A stretch of 64,000 nt of DNA, from the NCBI GenBank assembly GCA_038501625.1, contig JAZAYU010000003.1, positions 3,103,001 through 3,167,000 of the forward strand. The letters run 5' to 3'. Shown here piece after piece: positions 11,729 through 20,908 of the stretch. Origin of the DNA: Corbicula japonica (lineage: Eukaryota > Mollusca > Bivalvia > Venerida > Cyrenidae). The position numbers were made by a program, and so were the translations under genes. The notes under the pieces were generated by a model. The model ran no database searches. It saw only the letters and a list, made by a program, of their open reading frames with translations, and was not told the DNA's origin. Numbering within the stretch: position 1 is the first letter of the stretch; every line of letters starts with the position of its first letter.

Positions 11729-12104
11729 AAAGGTTTAACGGTGCTGATTATGTAGGTAATTAAGGGTGTTTTTTATCTACCAGTAATTTCCTTTTATTAA
11801 GTCTCTATAATTATTTACAATATAGATGAAATTATGAATTTATTATCTGCCTTACATTTTATAAAAATTATTTATGTACAGTTGTTACTGGAATCCATTG
11901 TACATTGTGCTTTGTATGCATTTTTTTCTACCAGTGACTGTTGAATCTGTAAGATCCTGTACTTATTACATAAATTTAATGTATTTCCTATTTTTATCAA
12001 GATTATATTATTTTTGGCGAAAGGAATCCTGTGATTTTATATATGTTTCCTCTATTTTAATTTTTTTTTATTATTATTGCTTGTGCCAAATAATGTGAAA
12101 CTTC

Positions 12105-12190
12105 TTTTTGCGCCAAAGTTGACGTTGTTTATATTGCTATGTGACGTCTTTTTTACGCCAAATGGTGACGTTTATTTAGTATATAAAATT
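12105..12190 (+). promoter_or_regulatory. Predicted PLE promoter in pLTR 1 (E2F-like, TGACG x3, TATA)
   Basis: TTTTTGCGCCAAA resembles an E2F site. TGACG occurs three times between it and the TATA box (in GTTGACGTTG, GTGACGTC and GGTGACGTT), and TATATAAAATT lies at 12,180-12,190. A TATA box there would place the start near 12,210, just upstream of the hammerhead. Site identities are by eye only. Confidence 0.5.
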
Positions 12191-12240
12191 ACATGATTTT
12201 TTACGCGAAAATAAGACATTGTTTGTAAGAGATGTTGATA

Positions 12241-12297
12241 CAATAACATTCACCTGAAGAAGAGTCAAATAAACTCGAAACGCGTAGTGAAATATTG
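12241..12297 (+). ncRNA. Type I hammerhead ribozyme motif, PLE pLTR 1
   Basis: All core parts are present in order. Stem I 5' strand is CAATA-ACA-TTCAC (12,241-12,253). Core CTGAAGA (12,254-12,260) fits CUGANGA. Stem II is GAGT/ACTC with loop CAAATAA (12,262-12,276). Then come GAAA (12,277-12,280), a minimal stem III with CGCGTA, predicted cleavage after A12286, and stem I 3' strand GTGAA-A-TATTG (12,287-12,297). Stem I pairs 5+5 bases around an internal loop. One extra A (12,261) sits between the core and stem II, unlike the textbook form. Hammerheads with very short stem III are known from PLE pLTRs. Confidence 0.85.
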
Positions 12298-12368
12298 GAG
12301 TTTGTCTTCCTTTATTTGTTTATATTTGATTTTAGGAGGAAGATAAGAAGTATCAATAGTGATCCTCC

Positions 12369-13228
12369 ATGATGGAAAAGGAAATACGTGAAATTAAGAA
12401 AATGGCAGACTTTCAAATGAGGAAAGCTACCCACATTCAATTTCTGGAAAACTGTGTGGCAGAGTCGCCTATACCAAAAGGATTAAGATTAAATCTGCAG
12501 GTACAAGTAGGCAGTAACAAGCGCTTACAGCATATAATTGATAGAGTTTTAGAAAAAACTTCGCTAGAAATATGCCGGATGGTAAAAGAAGAACATGTTG
12601 CCCAACTCCATGAATCCAAGCAAAAAATGATGGAATTGGAAAACAGACTCAGATCGCATTTGCCTAATGAAGGATAATTTAATGAAATAACAGCTGGCAT
12701 ATTTAAATCAACAGAAGAAAAAAAGAATACCATCGAACTAGACAACAGAAGAAAATTTCAATACTGAAGAGAGAGAGGAATGAAACTTTTAAAGATCTAC
12801 AAGATATTCCAGCAAGGCCAAAAAATCAAAAGCAACATGAAAACAAGGAAACATCAACTATAAACAAGAAAAATGACAAATCAAAAACAACAGAAAAAGT
12901 AACACGGAAACAAAATAACTTTCAGAATCAAGATAAAATGATTGCACACGATAATGAGAAAAACAATCAGCAAAAAACCAACACACAACAAAACCAAAAA
13001 AACTTCAAGACCCTGGGCAGCACACAAGTAAACAACAAGACATATGCAGAGGCTGTGAAACAGGGGAGCTGCAGAACAACAATTCTACAAAATACAATAA
13101 AAACACTGATATCATGTCTCCAAGAGCTCCAAAAAACAGACGGTTCATCAGAATTGGAAACAGAAAGAAATGGAAAAGGCACAAGCGGATTCGGCAGGAG
13201 ATCGAACAAGGAAAGAAAACAGTATTAA
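12369..13228 (+). pseudogene. PLE unit B ORF1-like basic protein, broken
   Basis: The frame opens with MMEKEIREIKKM at 12,369. It encodes a predicted helical, probably coiled-coil N-terminus, then a very polar Lys/Gln/Asn-rich region and a KTYAEAVKQG block. It stops at 13,226-13,228, overlapping the reverse transcriptase frame by 115 bases. Two lesions break it: a TAA stop at 12,675 where unit C has CAA, and a one-base loss between 12,737 and 12,738 where unit C has an extra G. Its role is unknown. ORF1-type proteins precede the reverse transcriptase in some PLEs and are assumed to bind RNA. It lacks the conserved cysteine knuckles of a retroviral Gag. Confidence 0.75.
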
Positions 13229-15499
13229 ATCTCTCAAGCCGTAAATTAACAGAAACTGAATTTAGACTTTTAGGAAAAGGTTTGTCATTCTGTCCAAAAC
13301 TAAAATCTCATGATAAAATAACAATAGCTGAAGATATATTTAGATTTAGCCGTCGTTTACGTCTTAAAGAATTCATTTTTGAAAATGTTGATAATAATAC
13401 TCAAAGTAATTCCAAAAATATTTCTCAACACAATTCAAATTTGGCCAATGATTTTAAAGATATGCCTTTTTTCAATAAGAAACAGTCCATTTTCACTCCA
13501 AAAAGTGGAAGGGATCATTATTTGGATTTCTACATCGAGGCTATAACACAAGAAATTCTTAATTCTCTTCCTAAAAAAAGAAAATATACTAATATTACTA
13601 AAGAAGAATTAGAATGTTTAAATAACTTGTCTAAAAGTGAAGACATTATTATCAAAAAAGCAGATAAATCAGCTTCTATAGTAATTATGAACAGATGTGA
13701 CTATGAAAATAAAATTCATAGGCAACTTGCAAATGATAATTATTATGAGCAACTTAATTGTGACTTTTCAGATAAAGTAGAGGAAAATGTTCGATTATGT
13801 ATTGATGAAATCAAAATGACCAATGACTTTGTTGATCAAGAATTTGATATCTTTCCTGAAAAAATTAGAACTCCGCAATTCTACATTCTGCCTAAAATCC
13901 ATAAAAAGCATAATAAAGAATTACCTATTGGATTCCCAGGTAGACCCATTATATCAGCATGTAATTCTTGGACAGAAAATATTTCAACATATTTAGATTA
14001 CCATTTACAGCCATTAATGCAAGCTCTACCTTCATATGTTAAAGACACTAGTGATTTTATTCATAAACTTAAAACTCTTAAGCTAACAGATAAAAAAACT
14101 TATTTGGTCACTTTGGATGTAAGTTCATTGTATACCAATATCCCTCATGCTGAGGGTATTGAAGCATGCAGACATTTTTTGGAAACTAGTTGTTACAATG
14201 GCAGACTTTCAACTGATAATATATGTAAACTTGTCAATTTAGTATTACACAACAACTTCTTTCAATTCAATGGTATTAATTTTCTTCAAAAAAATGGGTA
14301 CAGCCATGGGCAGCCCAATGGCACCATGCTATGCGTCTTTATTTATGGGTAAACTGGAACAGATGTTTTTGGATGGATGTAAATATAAACCAGATGCATG
14401 GCTTAGATTTTTGGATGACATTTTTATGATTTGGACTTACTCTTTAGAGGATTTGTATAAATTTATTGAATCACTTAATGCTTTTCATCCAAATATAAAG
14501 TTGACTTACAATATCTCAGAATCTCATGTAACATTTTTAGATGTTGATGTGTATATTGATGAGAAAAACAACATCAGTACCAGTGTTCATGTAAAACCAA
14601 CAAATATTCATCAGTATGTACATTACACTTCTAGTCATCCTATGTCATGTAAAAATAGTATTCCTTTCAGCCAGGCCAAACGTTACAGGCGTATTTGCTC
14701 TGATAACAACCAGTTCATGGAGTCACTTGATGAGTTATACAAGTATTTTGTTGCCAGGAACTATCCCAAGCCAATTATTGAGACTGCTTTTGAGCATTTC
14801 AAAACTATGTCCCAAACTGAAGCTCTGCAACCCACTGTTCAAAGTGTTAACAAAAATATTATACCTTTTGTTGTAGAATACAATCCGTCTTTGCCAAATA
14901 TTGGTTTTATAATCAACAAGTACTGGGATTTATTAAAACTATCTAATAATCCTGCAGTTAGAGAACTACATAAATACAAGCCCGTCATGGCTTTCAAACG
15001 CCCAAAGAACATTAAGGACATTCTTGTAAAAACTAGTTTTCAACCTCAGAACAATGTTAAATATACATCTGTTAAATGTAACCGTCCTAGATGTTCTCAC
15101 TGCTCTAACATGATTGAAAGTGATAGTTTCACTAGCTCTCAGTATCATACAGAATTTAAATTAAATCATAATACCGATTGTACAAGTTCAGATGTAATTT
15201 ATTTAATAACTTGTAAAAAATGCAATATGCAATATGTTGGCCAGACCAGTCAAAAAGTGTCTAAGCGTATGAACAATCACCGTTTTGATATCAATAGCTA
15301 TATAGATCCTGCATTTTCTACACTGGTTGCTTCCCATTTCAACCAAAATAATCACAGTCTAAATGACTTTAGTTTCATGTGTATTGATAAAGTTCATAAT
15401 AATATGGAGAGACTTATGAAGGAAACTTACTGGATTCATAAATTGGGAACAGTTTTTCCACAGGGTCTAAATTCTAAAATATTGTATGGCTTATCATGA
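13114..15499 (+). pseudogene. PLE unit B reverse transcriptase/GIY-YIG endonuclease, frameshifted
   Basis: The most complete polymerase gene in the window, about 795 codons in two frames. The first part (13,114-14,352) begins MSPRAPKNRRFIRIG and carries the RPIISACNSWTENIS block near residue 276 and palm motif A (DVSSLYTNIP) near residue 335. A run of seven A at 14,288-14,294, six in unit A, shifts the frame. The second part (14,270-15,499) carries motif B GTAMGSPMAP, motif C FLDD, the cysteine cluster CNRPRCSHC and the GIY-YIG endonuclease (YLITCKKC..QYVGQT). FLDD instead of YADD is usual for PLEs. The start Met lies inside the ORF1 overlap, so internal initiation or frameshifting would be needed. 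Confidence 0.92.
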
Positions 15500-16140
15500 A
15501 AAGGTTTAACGGTGCTGATTATGTAGGTAATTAAGGGTGTTTTTTATCTACCAGTAATTTCCTTTTATTAAGTCTCTATAATTATTTACAATATAGATGA
15601 AATTATGAATTTATTATCTGCCTTACATTTTATAAAAATTATTTATGTACAGTTGTTACTGGAATCCATTGTACATTGTGCTTTGTATGCATTTTTTTCT
15701 ACCAGTGACTGTTGAATCTATAAGATCCTGTACTTATTACATAAATTTAATGTATTTCCTATTTTTATCAAGATTATATTATTTTTGGCGAAAGGAATCC
15801 TGTGATTTTATATATGTTTCCTCTATTTTAATTTTTTTTTAATTATTATTGCTTGTGCCAAATAATGTGAAACTTCTTTTTGCGCCAAAGTTGACGTTGT
15901 TTATATTGCTATGTGACGTCTTTTTTACGCCAAATGGTGACGTTTATTTAGTATATAAAATTACATGATTTTTTACGCGAAAATAAGACATTGTTTGTAA
16001 GAGATGTTGATACAATAACATTCACCTGAAGAAGAGTCAAATAAACTCGAAACGCGTAGTGAAATATTGGAGTTTGTCTTCCTTTATTTGTTTATATTTG
16101 ATTTTAGGAGGAAGATAAGAAGTATCAATAGTGATCCTCC
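15500..16140 (+). repeat. Pseudo-LTR (pLTR) between PLE units B and C
   Basis: Almost identical to pLTR 1, offset by 3771-3772 bases. I noted one substitution near 15,720 (GAATCTATAAG versus GAATCTGTAAG) and a one-base change at the poly-T/A boundary near 15,841. It has the same promoter-like sites (TATA box at 15,952-15,962) and a hammerhead motif. Confidence 0.85.
16013..16069 (+). ncRNA. Type I hammerhead ribozyme motif, PLE pLTR 2
   Basis: Identical to the motif in pLTR 1, with predicted cleavage after A16058. Cleavage at the first two motifs would release a unit-length RNA of about 3772 nt. Confidence 0.85.
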
Positions 16141-17002
16141 ATGATGGAAAAGGAAATACGTGAAATTAAGAAAATGGCAGACTTTCAAATGAGGAAAGCT
16201 ACCCACATTCAATTTCTGGAAAACTGTGTGGCAGAGTCGCCTATACCAAAAGGATTAAGATTAAATCTGCAGGTACAAGTAGGCAGTAACAAGCGCTTAC
16301 AGCATATAATTGATAGAGTTTTAGAAAAAAACTTCGCTAGAAATATGCCGGATGGTAAAAGAAGAACATGTTGCCCAACTCCATGAATCCAAGCAAAAAA
16401 TGATGGAATTGGAAAACAGACTCAGATCGCATTTGCCTAATGAAGGACAATTTAATGAAATAACAGCTGGCATATTTAAATCAACAGAAGAAAAAAAGAA
16501 TACCATCGAAGCTAGACAACAGAAGAAAATTTCAATACTGAAGAGAGAGAGGAATGAAACTTTTAAAGATCTACAAGATATTCCAGCAAGGCCAAAAAAT
16601 CAAAAGCAACATGAAAACAAGGAAACATCAACTATAAACAAGAAAAATGACAAATCAAAAACAACAGAAAAAGTAACACGGAAACAAAATAACTTTCAGA
16701 ATCAAGATAAAATGATTGCACACGATAATGAGAAAAACAATCAGCAAAAAACCAACACACAACAAAACCAAAAAAACTTCAAGACCCTGGGCAGCACACA
16801 AGTAAACAACAAGACATATGCAGAGGCTGTGAAACAGGGGAGCTGCAGAACAACAATTCTACAAAATACAATAAAAACACTGATATCATGTCTCCAAGAG
16901 CTCCAAAAAACAGACGGTTCATCAGAATTGGAAACAGAAAGAAATGGAAAAGGCACAAGCGGATTCGGCAGGAGATCGAACAAGGAAAGAAAACAGTATT
17001 AA
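16141..17002 (+). pseudogene. PLE unit C ORF1-like protein, one frameshift
   Basis: Same protein as in unit B, but here the frame after the break is open from 16,352 to 17,002 with Gln at the unit B stop. A run of seven A at 16,325-16,331, six in unit B, shifts the frame after about 62 codons. The polar Lys/Gln/Asn-rich middle and the KTYAEAVKQG block are intact. The end overlaps the start of the reverse transcriptase frame as in unit B. Confidence 0.75.
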
Positions 17003-17532
17003 ATCTCTCAAGCCGTAAATTAACAGAAACTGAATTTAGACTTTTAGGAAAAGGTTTGTCATTCTGTCCAAAACTAAAATCTCATGATAAAATAACAATA
17101 GCTGAAGATATATTTAGATTTAGCCGTCGTTTACGTCTTAAAGAATTCATTTTTGAAAATGTTGATAATAATACTCAAAGTAATTCCAAAAATATTTCTC
17201 AACACAATTCAAATTTGGCCAATGATTTTAAAGATATGCCTTTTTTCAATAAGAAACAGTCCATTTTCACTCCAAAAAGTGGAAGGGATCATTATTTGGA
17301 TTTCTACATCGAGGCTATAACACAAGAAATTCTTAATTCTCTTCCTAAAAAAAGAAAATATACTAATATTACTAAAGAAGAATTAGAATGTTTAAATAAC
17401 TTGTCTAAAAGTGAAGACATTATTATCAAAAAAGCAGATAAATCAGCTTCTATAGTAATTATGAACAGATGTGACTATGAAAATGAATGTTTCCTCTATT
17501 TTAATTTTTTTTTTTTATTATTTTTTTTTTAA
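16888..17532 (+). pseudogene. PLE unit C reverse transcriptase, truncated by internal deletion
   Basis: The first 200 or so residues match unit B up to MNRCDYEN near 17,484. The sequence then jumps to GTTTCCTCTATTTTAA of the pLTR, matching 12,047 onward. The palm, motif C and endonuclease are all missing. The last few residues, ending in a run of Phe and Leu, come from the poly-T of the pLTR. There is no GT-AG pair at the junction, so it is a deletion or template jump rather than a spliced copy. Confidence 0.85.
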
Positions 17533-17783
17533 TTATTGCTTGTGCCAAATAATGTGCAACTTCTTTTTGCGCCAAAGTTGACGTTGTTTATATTGCTATG
17601 TGACGTCTTTTTTACGCCAAATGGTGACGTTTATTTAGTATATAAAATTACATCATTTTTTACGCCAAAATAAGACATTGTTTGTAAGAGATGTTGATAC
17701 AATAACATTCACCTGAAGAAGAGTCAAATAAACTCGAAACGCGTAGTGAAATATTGGAGTTTGTCTTCCTTTATTTGTTTATA
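17486..17783 (+). repeat. Terminal pLTR of the PLE array, shortened
   Basis: This copy lacks the first 300 or so bases of the pLTR and has an expanded T-rich tract. It also differs from the other two at several positions (TGTGCAACTTC for TGTGAAACTTC, CATCATTTTTTACGCC for CATGATTTTTTACGCG). The element ends after TTATTTGTTTATA at 17,783, about 27 bases past the hammerhead, and host R1 sequence follows. Confidence 0.8.
17700..17756 (+). ncRNA. Type I hammerhead ribozyme motif, terminal PLE pLTR
   Basis: Same 57-base motif as the other two, with predicted cleavage after A17745. It is fully conserved although the surrounding pLTR has several changes, which is consistent with constraint on the ribozyme. 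Confidence 0.83.
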
Positions 17784-17791
17784 CTAGAACC
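17784..17791 (+). repeat. Right target-site duplication of the PLE array
   Basis: CTAGAACC repeats the 8 bases at 10,428-10,435 and is followed directly by the continuation of R1. Confidence 0.8.
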
Positions 17792-17993
17792 TGGTTGAAA
17801 CCCACATTGGTATAATGTTTGGCCGCAGACATTTCAAAAGCGTTAACCATCGGATTATCATTTTGTAACTGTTACTGGTATCTTCTGTTGCCATCAATCA
17901 AAGTATAACTTTTCCTCCGTACTTTTGGCAGAGTTGGGAAGCTGTGTTTTCTGGATATGGCCATTCCAGATACGCGCATTTCATTCTATTTTT
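17792..17993 (+). repeat. Dispersed repeat R1, copy (f), right half
   Basis: TGGTTGAAACCC continues the R1 copy broken at 10,435. GAGTTGGGAAGCTGTGTTTT and the terminal ATTCCAGATACGCGCATTTC follow in the R1 order. This half is more diverged than the left half. Confidence 0.7.
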
Positions 17994-18015
17994 TATATGA
18001 TACGTTCTTTTCACA

Positions 18016-19010
18016 ATGACACGTCCTTGTCTAGTGCATGTTCGTTCTGAAGGTCTACATATACGTTTGTTCTGTAATTATGTTTGTACGTTCTGTAGAT
18101 CTACTTGTACGGTACGTTCTGTAGGTCTGCTTGTATGTTCTGTATGTCTGCTTGTACGTTCGTTATGTAGGTCCACATGTTCGTTCTGTATGTCTGCCTG
18201 TATGTTCGTTATGTAGGTCCACATGTTCGTTCTGTAGGTCTGCTTGTATGTTCTGTATGTCTGCTTGTACGTTCGTTATGTAGGCCCACATGTTCGTTCT
18301 TTAGGACTGCTTGTACGTTCGTTATGTAGGTCCACATGTTCGTTCTGTAGGTCTGCTTGTATGTTCTGTATGTCTGCTTGTATGTTCGTTATGTAGGTCC
18401 ACATGTTCGTTCTGTATGTCTGCTTGTACGTTCGTTATGTAGGTCCACATGTTCGTTCTGTATGTCTGCTTGTACGTTCGTTATGTAGGTCCACATGTTC
18501 GTTCTGTAGGTCTGCTTGTATGTTCTGTATGTCTGCTTGTACGTTCGTTATGTAGGTCCACATGTTCGTTCTGTATGTCTGCTTGTATGTTCGTTATGTA
18601 GGTCCACATGTTCGTTCTGTAGGTCTGCTTGTATGTTCTGTATGTCTGCTTGTACGTTCTGTAGGTCTGCTTGTATGTTCTGTAGGTCTGCTTGTATGTT
18701 CTGTAGGTCTGCTTGTATGTTCTGTAGGTCTGCTTGTATATTCTGTAGGTCTGCTTGTATGTTCTGTAGGTCGGCTTGTATGTTCTGTAGGTCTGCTTGT
18801 ACGTGAGTTTTGTAGGTCCACATGTTCGTTCTGTATGTCTGCTTGTATGTTTGTTATGTAGGCCCACATGTTCGTTCTGTAGGTCTGCTTATACGTCGTT
18901 CTGTAGGTCCACATGTTCGTTCTGTAGGTCTGCTTATACGTTCGTTCTGTAGATCTGCATGTTTGTTCTGTAGGTCTACTTGAAAGTTCTGTAGGACTTC
19001 CTGTTCCTAG
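18016..19010 (+). repeat. Minisatellite with 21- and 25-bp units
   Basis: Tandem variants of GTTCTGTAGGTCTGCTTGTA plus one base (21 bp) alternate with GTTCGTTATGTAGGTCCACA plus one base, and with 25-bp forms that have an extra GTTC. Higher-order blocks of two to three units repeat in the left part, while 18,655-18,800 is a run of plain 21-bp units. The right edge decays gradually to about 19,200. The 21-base period keeps frames open on both strands (HTSRPTE-type and CRSACMF-type heptads), but frames change register wherever 25-bp units occur, so I do not call a gene. Confidence 0.93.
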
Positions 19011-19224
19011 GTCCTGAAGGACTTCATACCTTGTAGGTTCTGTAGGTCTACGTGTTTATTCTTTATGTCTGTTTGAAACACTTGTTCCTATTGTAGGATT
19101 ATTTGTAAGTTATGTAGGTCTGCATGTTTGTTAAGGTGTTCTACTTGTTTGGTCTGTAGAGTAGATCTACTTGTTCCTTCGTCCTGTAGGTCTGATTGTA
19201 CGTTCTGTAGGATAAAGCGTTAGG

Positions 19225-19305
19225 CTGATGGTCTAACCCCTGTGGCAATACACTTTGCAACTTACCGTTTCCATGCAGTAGCAACGCCTAATCCATACTT
19301 CATTA
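19225..19305 (+). repeat. R1 fragment (p), degraded
   Basis: CTAACCCCTGTGGCAATACA, CTTTGCAACTTACCGTTTCC and a CATGCAGTAGCAACGCC block follow the order of the R1 middle (CCCCAGTGGCA, TTGCCACTGACCG, GGCGGTAA). It lies just past the minisatellite. Confidence 0.5.
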
Positions 19306-19889
19306 TTATAATGTGGTTTTAATTATATTGATCATGTTGTGAACTGGACCTTTGATCAAATATGTTACGTCTTGACTTGGAACTTGTGGGTACTTAATAT
19401 ATTTTCTGAATGTGGCTTTTATAGAAATGCGTGCTATAGTGGGACTGGAAACAATGTCGAAAACAAGTTTTTACGACATGTTTTAAATTTTATATAACAT
19501 CTTAATGTCTTTCAGTGTATATGCAACTTTGGGGTAAAATAAATAAGACATGTATTTTCGTCAATAATTTTATTTATCAAGAGAATAGAGTAATTTCTAA
19601 ATATTGAACCATAACTATAAGTGGCATGTATGTGTGGTTAAAGTATTAGATGGCCGACTCAAGCCGGACCACTTATCATTAGGAACTTAGATTAATTAAC
19701 ATATATTCACTTAGAACCATTTAAACCAAGTCGAGGTACATGTAACGGAATTTCACCTATTTCTCATTTTTTCTATGTTTATGTTTAAAAGAAACCCATT
19801 AAGACCTATAATTATGTTCTACGTGTTTTGTTGTGTGCATAAAATATACATATTCGGAAATATTACGTGAATCTTATAACATTTTGAAT
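19306..19889. other. Non-coding stretch, no gene seen
   Basis: AT-rich sequence without recognisable genes, between the decayed minisatellite edge and a MITE. Confidence 0.5.
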
Positions 19890-20157
19890 GGGGCAAGTCA
19901 CGGGAAAAGGTGTCTTGGTGATAGATTCTGGCATTTTAGCAGTTACTTTGGAAATACTCGCAAACACACAATTATCTTGCTATTTGTTCTTTCTCAAAAG
20001 CAATTAATGTAGGAGATTTCGTTTTTCATATTTTGACATTAGAATGTTGTTGTTTTTTTATTCGCAAACTCCATAATTAGCAATGTCGTCTGCTCACTTA
20101 TATGACGTCATAAAATTGACGTAAATTTCCTGAAAACACTTTATCCCGAGACAGGCC
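19890..20157. mobile_element. MITE R6, copy 1 (degraded ends)
   Basis: The left end GGGGCAAGTCACGGGAAAAG and the right end (inverse complement GGCCTGTCTCGGGATAAAG) are imperfect inverted repeats. The interior shares CAATGTCGTCTGCTCA and TATGACGTCAT with the better copy at 44,817-45,066. It contains no protein. Confidence 0.65.
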
Positions 20158-20908
20158 TTAATTAGTCCTGTACAGTGTATAATTATAAAATAAAACTCCA
20201 TTTGACACTGAACCCTGAAACTGAGAAATATTTTGGTCTAGGCCTTTCATTAATACCAAGCATTCTTTATTTTACAAATAAGTCAACAAATAGAAACAGA
20301 TATAACTGCATAAAAACTTATCCATCCAATTCAGCCATATTGGAGTCAGAAATGTGTTGCTTCGTGTCAAAGTAAATTTTAAATGACTACATAATATTTA
20401 GAAAACAGTTATCAGATGTGACTATGGTTGTCGGATCATAATATTTTGTCCACTACAAGGCTTTGTAACAAAACAAAGTCTTAATATCAAATATGACAAA
20501 CACCAATAAAAAGCGCTTACTTTTCAAAGGATTGTTAAAAATATTTAAAAAAAACATTTGCAAGAAATCGTGTAAACACCGTCAGATAGGGCATTATCAG
20601 GGATATCAGATAGCTATATATATACCAACGTTAAATAAAAGGGAAGGAGAAACCAAGTAATATGCATTTGTAGTTTAAACAAATCGATATGCAAACAAAT
20701 AAGATCTAAAGGTACCAAGCTTCTTTTTAAGGAACAAAAAATAAAACATACCTTTAAAATTTGTAAAATTATCAAATTAAAAAAAGTACACCTTGTTTAA
20801 ATGTCCAACATTATTTTATATCAAACGCTGCTTAACAGTTAAAGGAACAGTACGAATTGTGTCTGGTATGTGATTTTTCTAGCAAATCTTTCACCAACCG
20901 GCATATTT
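20158..20908. other. Non-coding stretch, no gene seen
   Basis: A 66-codon frame begins at 20,175 but has no family resemblance. Nothing else was recognised. Confidence 0.45.

Larger units (their letters stand above)
11729..12368 (+). repeat. Pseudo-LTR (pLTR) between PLE units A and B
   Basis: About 640 non-coding bases separate the endonuclease stop of unit A from the ORF1 start of unit B. The block holds an E2F-like site (TTTTTGCGCCAAA, 12,105-12,117), three TGACG sites, a TATA box and a hammerhead ribozyme motif. A TTTGATTTTAGGA stretch just before ORF1 could be a splice acceptor. That would fit the known presence of introns in some PLEs, but I cannot show it. The same block recurs almost unchanged at 15,500-16,140. 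Confidence 0.85.
10436..17783 (+). mobile_element. Penelope-like retroelement array, three tandem units
   Basis: This is one insertion of 7348 bases made of three head-to-tail units. Unit A is 5'-truncated and starts within the reverse transcriptase gene, at the point matching 14,206 of unit B. Unit B is full length, with a period of about 3771 bases. Unit C carries the 5' half and then jumps from the reverse transcriptase gene directly into the pLTR. Each unit ends in a pLTR with a hammerhead motif. Head-to-tail partial tandems with 5' truncation are typical of Penelope-like elements. Units A and B differ at only a handful of positions over about 1.9 kb, so the insertion looks young. An 8-bp duplication flanks the whole array, not the single units. 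Confidence 0.93.

Noticed and set aside
17484..17486. Unit C junction as evidence of a spliced retrocopy
   Set aside because: The parental sequence has no GT at the left border, so splicing does not explain the deletion.
18481..18914. Open frames of 91-128 codons on both strands with seven-residue repeats
   Set aside because: They are produced by the 21-bp minisatellite, occur in several frames at once and shift wherever a 25-bp unit occurs.
18016..19010. CRISPR-like spacing of repeats
   Set aside because: Units are contiguous without unique spacers, and the genome is eukaryotic.
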